This document shows positions 25,033-30,035 of a DNA stretch of 30,035 nt, in pieces. The notes below the pieces were generated by a model. That model saw only the letters and a program-made list of their open reading frames with translations. It had not been told where the DNA came from and searched no databases. Position 1 is the first letter of the stretch. Every line of letters begins with the position of its first letter. This DNA is from an uncultured Bacteroides sp. GTDB taxonomy: Bacteria; Bacteroidota; Bacteroidia; Bacteroidales; Bacteroidaceae. The stretch spans positions 1 through 30,035 of the forward strand of contig CAJJYX010000017.1 of NCBI GenBank assembly GCA_905197435.1, written 5' to 3'. The translations under genes were made by a program, and so were the position numbers.

Positions 25033-26214
25033 ATGGCTTACACAGAGACAACAACAACCTCATACGGTCAGCGTGTAAAGAGAGCATTCGGGGGCATCGG
25101 CTCCGGTTTTCTGCTCATCATCGCCGGCACGATCCTCCTATGGTGGAATGAAGGTAGGGCAGTAAAGACAACAAAAATGCTCAACGAGGCCGCCGGTGTG
25201 ACCGTTGAGATGACCGACATCAACACGGTTGACCCCCAATTCAACGGAAAGCTCGTCCATGCAACCGGAATGACAGCCACGACCGACTCTCTCATCGACC
25301 CGGATTTCGGTGTCGGAGTGAGTGCAGTGAAGTTTATCAGAAAGGTGGAGTACTACCAGTGGGTGGAGAGCTCCCAAAGCAAGACCAAGGACAAGGTGGG
25401 CGGCAGTCAGGAGACCACCACGACCTATACCTACAAGAAGAAATGGGTGGAATCGCCTGTGGATTCCGAGGAGTTCCACGATCCTGAGTACCAGGGTGCG
25501 AACAAGGTCAAGATCGCGATTGATGATTTGAAGCAGACGGCAGAGGACGTGACATTCGGAGCCTACAGGCTGACCAACAACCAGATCGCCTCGATCAACG
25601 GCGAGCAGCCGTACCTCTTTTCAGAGAATGACACTGAAAGAATCACCAAGGAACTGTTCAAGGAAGAGTGCCTGATTGACACGACTTTTGCCGTGAAGAT
25701 CCAAGGCAATGTCATCAGTCTCGGCCGAAAGTCCGGCACTCCACAAATTGGCGACGTGCGAGTGACCTTCACCAAGGTGCTTCCTGCCGAAGTTTCCCTT
25801 ATGGCCCAGGTCAGCGGCGACACATTCGTACCTTACATTTCGAAGGGTGGCAAGAGCTTTGATCTCCTTCGGATGGGTGTCCTGTCGGCCGACCAGATGT
25901 ATGAGGGACAGCACTCCGCCAACAAGATGTGGCTTTGGCTCCTCAGATTCCTCGGCATTTTCCTTGTCATCAGTGGTCTGAAGGGTATATTCAACTTCCT
26001 TGAGACTCTTGCCAAGGTGGTTCCGTTCATCGCGAACATCATCGGTGCCGGTGTGGGTCTTGTCTGCTCGCTCGCAGGCTTCGCGTGGTCATTCATCGTG
26101 ATAGCCATAGCCTGGCTGGCCTACAGGCCTGTTTTGGGAATATCCCTGATCATTATCGCCGTTGCGCTGATTATCTTCCTGTCACGCAAGAAGAAAGCTG
26201 CAACTGCCGTATAA
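25033..26214 (+). CDS. TMEM43/LUMA family membrane protein
   Basis: A 393-residue protein with the TMEM43 plan: one membrane helix near the N-terminus (about 20-38, GIGSGFLLIIAGTILLWW) running into the motif WNEGRAV, a large soluble domain of about 255 residues, and a cluster of C-terminal membrane helices (about 300-317, 331-363 and 367-386), with a short basic tail. The WWNEGRA motif and the C-terminal FLGIFLVISGLKGIFNFLET are the features I recognise. Human TMEM43 sits in the ER and inner nuclear membrane; bacterial members are little studied and I know no settled function. The soluble part should face the periplasm if both ends are cytoplasmic. It lies in the middle of the probable operon with secreted proteins. 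Confidence 0.85.
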   Translation: MAYTETTTTSYGQRVKRAFGGIGSGFLLIIAGTILLWWNEGRAVKTTKMLNEAAGVTVEMTDINTVDPQFNGKLVHATGMTATTDSLIDPDFGVGVSAVKFIRKVEYYQWVESSQSKTKDKVGGSQETTTTYTYKKKWVESPVDSEEFHDPEYQGANKVKIAIDDLKQTAEDVTFGAYRLTNNQIASINGEQPYLFSENDTERITKELFKEECLIDTTFAVKIQGNVISLGRKSGTPQIGDVRVTFTKVLPAEVSLMAQVSGDTFVPYISKGGKSFDLLRMGVLSADQMYEGQHSANKMWLWLLRFLGIFLVISGLKGIFNFLETLAKVVPFIANIIGAGVGLVCSLAGFAWSFIVIAIAWLAYRPVLGISLIIIAVALIIFLSRKKKAATAV

Positions 26215-26246
26215 AGCCATATTAGAAAATTAAAACTGATACTAAA

Positions 26247-27833
26247 ATGAAACATTTAAGGAACATGAAAAAAGCGTTGGGAGCGGTTCTCGCTCTCTCG
26301 CTTTCACTGTCGGTGAATATGCCTGCTCAGGGGCAGAATCTTCTGAACCAGTTGGGCAAGCGTGCCAAGAACGCCGCTACCACGAGGACTACTATGGGTG
26401 TGGACAGAGCCATCCAGAAAGGGCTGGATAAGGCTGAAGGCGTCATTGAAAAAGGTGCGAATAACGCTCCGAACGGTCATGGCGGAAAAAGTCAGGCTCC
26501 GGTCGTGAGCAATGGCGCTGTCGCCGCCAACACCAACGGCGCAATATACTATGTCAGCGAGTCCGGTAACAACAAAAATGACGGTCTGAGCCCGTCGACT
26601 CCTCTTAAGAATATTCAGAAGGCGTTGGACATAGCTCCGGCAGGCTCCACCATCTATGTGGCAGCCGGCAACTACTATGGTCTTCTCCGTTGCGGGAATA
26701 TATTCGTCCGCAAGCCTGTTTACATCTACGGTGGTTTCAACGGCGATTTCTCACAGCGTGATATTCTGAACTACCGCACATTGGTCCAGCCGACTCCGGA
26801 GTCCAACGGCAGCGCCAAGGCACCGACCATCCAGCTTGAGGTGAACGTTGGCAAGTACGATAACAATCTTGAATACCGCAACGCTGAAGTTCTCTTTGAC
26901 GGAATCATATTCGACCGTGGCAATTCCATCTCCTACTATTCCGGTAACGATGAGAACCAAAAGGGACAACCGGAAGGTGTGGAGACCACGAAGATGAATC
27001 CAATCGGAACGAAAGGTATGGGCGGTGCGGATCTTTCTAATCTGGAAACCTTCACAAAGGAGACCTGCATCCTCTATATGAACAACTCCAACGTGAATCT
27101 GACCGTGCACAACTGCGCTTTCATCAATGCTCCTAACCACGTAATCCTCGGTCTCTTCAGAGGCTCGATGAACATCGACAATAACATATTCGTGAACTGC
27201 AGGATGGAGGCTATGGATGTTCGTGGCTCGGACCCAAAGGTGAATTCGAAGGTTGACTTCACGAACAACACATTGCTGTTCATGTGGTCGTTCAAGCAGA
27301 ACCTCGAGACCATGGGCTACGGCTTCCGTTTCCAGCCAGGCACGGACTGCAACCTTGCCAACAACATTTTCGGCTGTTCGATGATGACCGCTCTTGACTA
27401 CACTCACATCGACAGTAACAAGAACCGCGAGGCAACCCGCAAGACCGGTGTGGAGAACAATGTGTTCTTCCTAAACAGGATGGGTGACTTAGCCATTCCC
27501 GGCGGCGGAGACTATACTTATGTCAGCAGTGCGGACTTCTCGGACGTTGACTACATCGACTCCGAAAGTGGCAACACGACCGTGAAGGATGCGGACATAT
27601 TCAAGGGAAAGATTGACGAGGCTTATCTCAAGGGATTCCTAAACGCCTCGTATTCGGCTGAGATGCAGCACAATCCTAATTCGGCGGTCAACACTTTCCG
27701 GTCGGCTCTCAGCATGAACCAGATCGGAACGATGACTTCTTCGGTCACAATGTACGCCAACCGCTACAATTGGGAGAAGGCGCTTCTGCTCTTCGGGGCT
27801 ATGCCGGGGTATGGGGCGCAGATGCCTAAATAA
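26247..27833 (+). CDS. Secreted right-handed beta-helix (DUF1565-type) protein
   Basis: A 528-residue secreted protein. The signal peptide ends near residue 30 (SVNMPAQG); a start at the second Met (MKKALGAVLA, residue 7) is equally possible. After a linker with an amphipathic helix (NLLNQLGKRAKNA), a beta-helix begins at about 100 with the typical opening IYYVSESGNNKNDGLSPSTP, LKNIQKALDIAPAGSTIYVA and AGNY. Rungs continue with NVNLTVHNCAFINAPNHVIL, SMNIDNNIFVNCRMEAMDVR and CNLANNIFGCSMMTALDYTH, in the style of parallel beta-helix repeats. Such folds occur in polysaccharide lyases and surface adhesins, but I see no lyase active site. It follows the TMEM43-like gene by 32 bases. Confidence 0.8.
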   Translation: MKHLRNMKKALGAVLALSLSLSVNMPAQGQNLLNQLGKRAKNAATTRTTMGVDRAIQKGLDKAEGVIEKGANNAPNGHGGKSQAPVVSNGAVAANTNGAIYYVSESGNNKNDGLSPSTPLKNIQKALDIAPAGSTIYVAAGNYYGLLRCGNIFVRKPVYIYGGFNGDFSQRDILNYRTLVQPTPESNGSAKAPTIQLEVNVGKYDNNLEYRNAEVLFDGIIFDRGNSISYYSGNDENQKGQPEGVETTKMNPIGTKGMGGADLSNLETFTKETCILYMNNSNVNLTVHNCAFINAPNHVILGLFRGSMNIDNNIFVNCRMEAMDVRGSDPKVNSKVDFTNNTLLFMWSFKQNLETMGYGFRFQPGTDCNLANNIFGCSMMTALDYTHIDSNKNREATRKTGVENNVFFLNRMGDLAIPGGGDYTYVSSADFSDVDYIDSESGNTTVKDADIFKGKIDEAYLKGFLNASYSAEMQHNPNSAVNTFRSALSMNQIGTMTSSVTMYANRYNWEKALLLFGAMPGYGAQMPK

Positions 27834-27891
27834 TGTTTTGTGTGTTTGGTTTCAGTGATATTTTTTCGGAATAAGTTATTGCTATTTTATC

Positions 27892-28737
27892 ATGAAGAAT
27901 CTACAGATAATTATCATACTCCTGATAGGAGGACTCAGCCTTTCCGCCCAGAAGCGCACGATCATCTGGACGATGGATCCGGTCGACGGACATCGCACGG
28001 GTGTCGTAGCCTCCAACGCGTCGAACGTTGAGGAGGCGATGGGTACGGTCAAGGGCCATACCTACTATGCTCCTAACGGGAAGAAGTTCCGCAAGGGTAC
28101 TGTTAAGGATGCAGCCAGGATAATGCTTGACGCGCAGCCGACGATGGCAAAGGTCAAGACCGTCATAGGTCATTCGACAAGGGCGATGGTCAGGACATAT
28201 CCGGAGTGCGAGATCTACGACTGGTACATCGATGAGTTGATGAGGGCGACCGCCGACAGCACCGGCAAGCGGGTTGACATCGGTTTCGCCAACCGTGGCG
28301 GAGTCCGGATAGACATGCCGGCCGGAGAGGTGCTCTACGATGACATAATGTCTATGTTCCCGTTCCGCAACAACCTCTGTTATGTGGCGTTGCGTGGCCG
28401 TGATGTAAAGGTCATCCTTGACCAGATGGCATCCACCACCTTCCAGATTGTCGGCGGAATCAAAGTTGTGGCCAAGAACGGCAAGGTCGTCTCGGCCACG
28501 ATAAACGGTGAGCCTCTCGACGATGACAAACTCTACGGAATCGCCACCCTTAACTTTATGTTGGACGGTGGAGACGGCTACAAGGTGGGCAAGAACGCCG
28601 AGGATGTAATAAGATGCAACGGTTACCTCTATGACACGATGCTCGCATATGTCCAGAGCCTTACCGCCGCCGGCAAGCCCATCGAGAGCCAGAACCAACA
28701 CTGGATCACAATCCTTGGGGAGGGGGACAACAAATGA
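27892..28737 (+). CDS. 5'-nucleotidase C-terminal (substrate-binding) domain as a separate secreted protein
   Basis: A 281-residue protein with a signal peptide (about 1-19, ending SLSA). The body matches the C-terminal domain of UshA-type 5'-nucleotidases, which grips the nucleoside: ANRGGVRIDMPAGEVLYDDI, MSMFPFRNNLCYVALRGRDV and NFMLDGGDGYKVG. It has no metallophosphatase part of its own. The matching catalytic domain is encoded by the next gene, which starts inside this gene's stop (ATGA overlap), so the two are translationally coupled and probably form one enzyme from two chains. The order is the reverse of the usual single polypeptide. The hydrolysed compound would be a nucleotide or similar phosphoester in the periplasm. 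Confidence 0.88.
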   Translation: MKNLQIIIILLIGGLSLSAQKRTIIWTMDPVDGHRTGVVASNASNVEEAMGTVKGHTYYAPNGKKFRKGTVKDAARIMLDAQPTMAKVKTVIGHSTRAMVRTYPECEIYDWYIDELMRATADSTGKRVDIGFANRGGVRIDMPAGEVLYDDIMSMFPFRNNLCYVALRGRDVKVILDQMASTTFQIVGGIKVVAKNGKVVSATINGEPLDDDKLYGIATLNFMLDGGDGYKVGKNAEDVIRCNGYLYDTMLAYVQSLTAAGKPIESQNQHWITILGEGDNK

Positions 28738-29561
28738 GACGACTTGTTTTAGGAATATGTCTGCTCGCGGCCTTGGGCAGCATTGATGCAACGGCACAGA
28801 AGAGGCTTACAATACTCCACGTCAACGACACCCACAGCCACCTCGAACCGGAACGGGCCGGTGAGCACAGGGGATTCGGCGGTGTGATCGAGCGTGCCGC
28901 CTACCGTGACAGCGTCGTGAAGGCCGACGGCAAGAGGAATGTCCTGCTGCTCCATGCCGGAGACTTCGACCAGGGCACGTCCTACTTCTCAGTGCTCGGG
29001 GGTGACATTGAGATTGACCTCATCAACGCAATGAAGTACGACTGCGTGACCCTCGGCAACCATGAGTTCGACAATGGAGTCGATGAACTTGCCCGCCGTC
29101 TTGCCAAGATCAAGTGCCCGGTCGTGTGTGCTAACTACGACTTCTCGAATGTCGCACTGGCCAAGCACGTGAAACCTTACACGATTGTGAAGAAAGCCGG
29201 GATGAAGATCGGAATCATCGGCCTGATGCCCGACATAACCATCCTCGTCTCCAAGGAGGTCTCCGACAGGATTCCAGGTTACGAGAACTCGGAAGTGGTG
29301 AACAAATGGGCGGAGCACCTAAAGACCAAGGAGAAGTGCGACCTTGTGATCGCCCTGACCCACATTGGTTTCGAGAACGAACCGTACCTTGACCAGATGC
29401 TCGTCCGCAGGACCCGCAACGTGGACCTTGTGGTCGGCGGCCACTCCCACACCTATCTCAAGGAACCTCACTACGAGAGAAACCTTGACGGGATACCGAT
29501 TCCTATCGTTCAGGCCGGTGAATGGGGGCTCAATGTCGGCAACCTCAAGATTTCCAGATAG
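28734..29561 (+). CDS. 5'-nucleotidase N-terminal metallophosphatase domain as a separate secreted protein
   Basis: A 275-residue calcineurin-like phosphoesterase, with a signal peptide up to about residue 21 (DATA). The di-metal motifs are all present in order: D32 and H34 in LHVNDTHSHLE, D77 in HAGDFDQGT, N109-H110 in LGNHEFDNG, then ALTHIGFENE and the closing GGHSHT. It stops at the end of the catalytic domain (GEWGLNVGNLKISR) without the nucleotide-binding C-terminal domain, which is supplied by the gene before it. The start ATG overlaps the upstream stop by four bases. Last gene of the operon, closed by a hairpin. Expected activity is release of phosphate from nucleotides or similar substrates in the periplasm; the exact substrate cannot be read. 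Confidence 0.9.
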   Translation: MRRLVLGICLLAALGSIDATAQKRLTILHVNDTHSHLEPERAGEHRGFGGVIERAAYRDSVVKADGKRNVLLLHAGDFDQGTSYFSVLGGDIEIDLINAMKYDCVTLGNHEFDNGVDELARRLAKIKCPVVCANYDFSNVALAKHVKPYTIVKKAGMKIGIIGLMPDITILVSKEVSDRIPGYENSEVVNKWAEHLKTKEKCDLVIALTHIGFENEPYLDQMLVRRTRNVDLVVGGHSHTYLKEPHYERNLDGIPIPIVQAGEWGLNVGNLKISR

Positions 29562-29598
29562 TGCACCCATAAATACGACATAATAATTAAATCAATCT

Positions 29599-29625
29599 GC
29601 CCGGTAGCATCCTTTGCTTCCGGGC
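29599..29625. terminator. Hairpin between convergent genes
   Basis: GCCCGG (29599-29604) pairs with CCGGGC (29620-29625), and AGCA (29606-29609) with TGCT (29615-29618), separated by one T-T mismatch, around a five-base loop. T tracts are poor on both sides. The hairpin ends one base before the Ogt stop codon, so it can serve the nucleotidase operon and the convergent repair gene. Confidence 0.55.
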
Positions 29626-30035
29626 TTATAAAACGCCTTCCAATTCCAATAGCATTTGTTTGGCGGCCAACCCACCTCCGTATCCCGTCAGCGAGCGGTC
29701 ACTACCGATGACACGATGGCAAGGAGCAAAAATCGACATTGAATTGGCTCCGTTGGCATTGGCTACTGCGCGGACGGCTTTAGGCAAACCGATTCGCTGC
29801 GCCATTTCGCCATAGGAAATCGTTTTCCCGAAAGGAATCTTCAACAATTCGTTCCACACCGTTTTCTGGAAATCCGTACCCACGAACAACAGCGGTACAT
29901 CAAATTCCCGGCGTTTCCCTGCAAAAAACTCGTCAAGCTGCAGCAAGGCCTGTTCGATTACTTCCGATGTTCCCTCCTCGAACTCAGCCCGCAGAATCCG
30001 TTTCAGCCGCTTGTCCACATGGCTACGGGGGTTTT
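29626..30035 (-). CDS. ogt: Methylated-DNA-[protein]-cysteine S-methyltransferase (Ogt type), 5' end beyond the window
   Basis: Suicide repair protein that moves alkyl groups from O6-alkylguanine in DNA to its own cysteine. The acceptor site is FAPCHRVIGSD, with the usual helix-turn-helix region before it (FQKTVWNELLKIPFGKTISY and PKAVRAVANANGANSMSIFA) and SLTGYGGGLAAKQMLLE behind. The frame stays open through base 30035 (NPRSH upstream of VDKRLKRIL). A GTG at 30018 could be taken as a start but would delete part of the N-terminal domain, so I treat the gene as cut by the window edge with perhaps 40-50 residues missing. It points towards the island and its composition is like the left part of the window. 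Confidence 0.93.
   Translation of the reverse strand, partial: NPRSHVDKRLKRILRAEFEEGTSEVIEQALLQLDEFFAGKRREFDVPLLFVGTDFQKTVWNELLKIPFGKTISYGEMAQRIGLPKAVRAVANANGANSMSIFAPCHRVIGSDRSLTGYGGGLAAKQMLLELEGVL

Larger units (their letters stand above)
21960..29561 (+). other. Compositionally distinct gene block, candidate acquired island
   Basis: The six genes here use more G and C, most visibly at third codon positions, than the flanking genes. As an illustration only, the 60-base line starting at 24661 has 39 G+C, against 22 for the line at 9121; these are single lines, not averages. The block starts behind a tRNA gene and a transposase relic and ends at a convergent native-looking repair gene. No integrase and no att-like copy of the tRNA 3' end was seen at the right side. 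Confidence 0.5.

Noticed and set aside
27901..28797. Minus-strand open frame of about 298 codons opposite the nucleotidase C-domain gene
   Set aside because: Low-complexity His/Val/Arg-rich product, caused by G+C-rich codons on the coding strand; the plus-strand protein has clear family motifs.
27892..29561. Nucleotidase broken by a frameshift
   Set aside because: The domains come in reversed order and each has its own signal peptide, which a frameshift cannot produce.
29562..29625. Right-hand attachment site (copy of the tRNA 3' end) of the island
   Set aside because: No stretch like the last 20 bases of the tRNA gene is found between the nucleotidase gene and ogt, so tRNA-specific integration is not supported.
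29626..30018. Complete 130-residue Ogt starting at GTG 30018
   Set aside because: The frame stays open to the window edge and the family needs a longer N-terminal domain, so the gene is cut by the window.

Overview
The window looks like a Bacteroides-type chromosome (order Bacteroidales). The reasons are a SusC/SusD pair with a FecI/FecR-type switch, BACON and DUF4302 lipoproteins, promoters of the TTTG-19 bp-TAnnTTTG kind (clearest before the initiator tRNA gene), and starts without obvious Shine-Dalgarno sites. The species cannot be fixed from the sequence alone. All functional calls rest on recognising motifs by eye; no search was run.

Layout. (1) 1-4058, minus strand: a lipoprotein cyclophilin, an M16 zinc protease, a MATE exporter and the N-terminus of a probable sensor histidine kinase, tightly packed. 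A sigma-54 response regulator (4152-5498) diverges from them and may be the kinase's partner. (2) 5530-15933, plus strand: ECF sigma factor, FecR anti-sigma factor, a terminator, then an STN-bearing SusC transporter, SusD lipoprotein, HExxH zinc lipoprotein, DUF4302 lipoprotein and BACON lipoprotein. This reads as one self-regulated nutrient uptake locus: the transporter signals through FecR to the sigma factor, and the surface lipoproteins bind and perhaps cleave the substrate. (3) 15934-16470: terminator, an odd phased CCACACT repeat patch, and a gene for a tiny secreted peptide. (4) 16495-21180, minus strand: TetR regulator, FabG, a heptamer-repeat hairpin, an RluA-type pseudouridine synthase and an S9 prolyl peptidase.

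(5) 21367-21540: promoter, initiator tRNA and terminator. Directly behind lies a wreck of an IS982-type transposase (about 21531-21826). (6) 21960-29561, plus strand: a block that looks different from the flanks, with more G and C in the coding sequence and an unusual gene set. It holds a membrane-spanning TPR/AraC regulator, then a probable five-gene operon: a secreted protein of unknown function, a TMEM43/LUMA-like membrane protein, a secreted right-handed beta-helix protein, and the two halves of a UshA-type 5'-nucleotidase as separate genes in swapped order. (7) 29626-30035, minus strand: Ogt-type DNA alkyl repair protein, cut by the window edge.

The best candidate for an undescribed system is block 6: an envelope-located set under its own one-component signal-spanning regulator, sitting next to a tRNA gene and transposase debris. 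Its function is unknown to me; the individual families are recognisable only in part.
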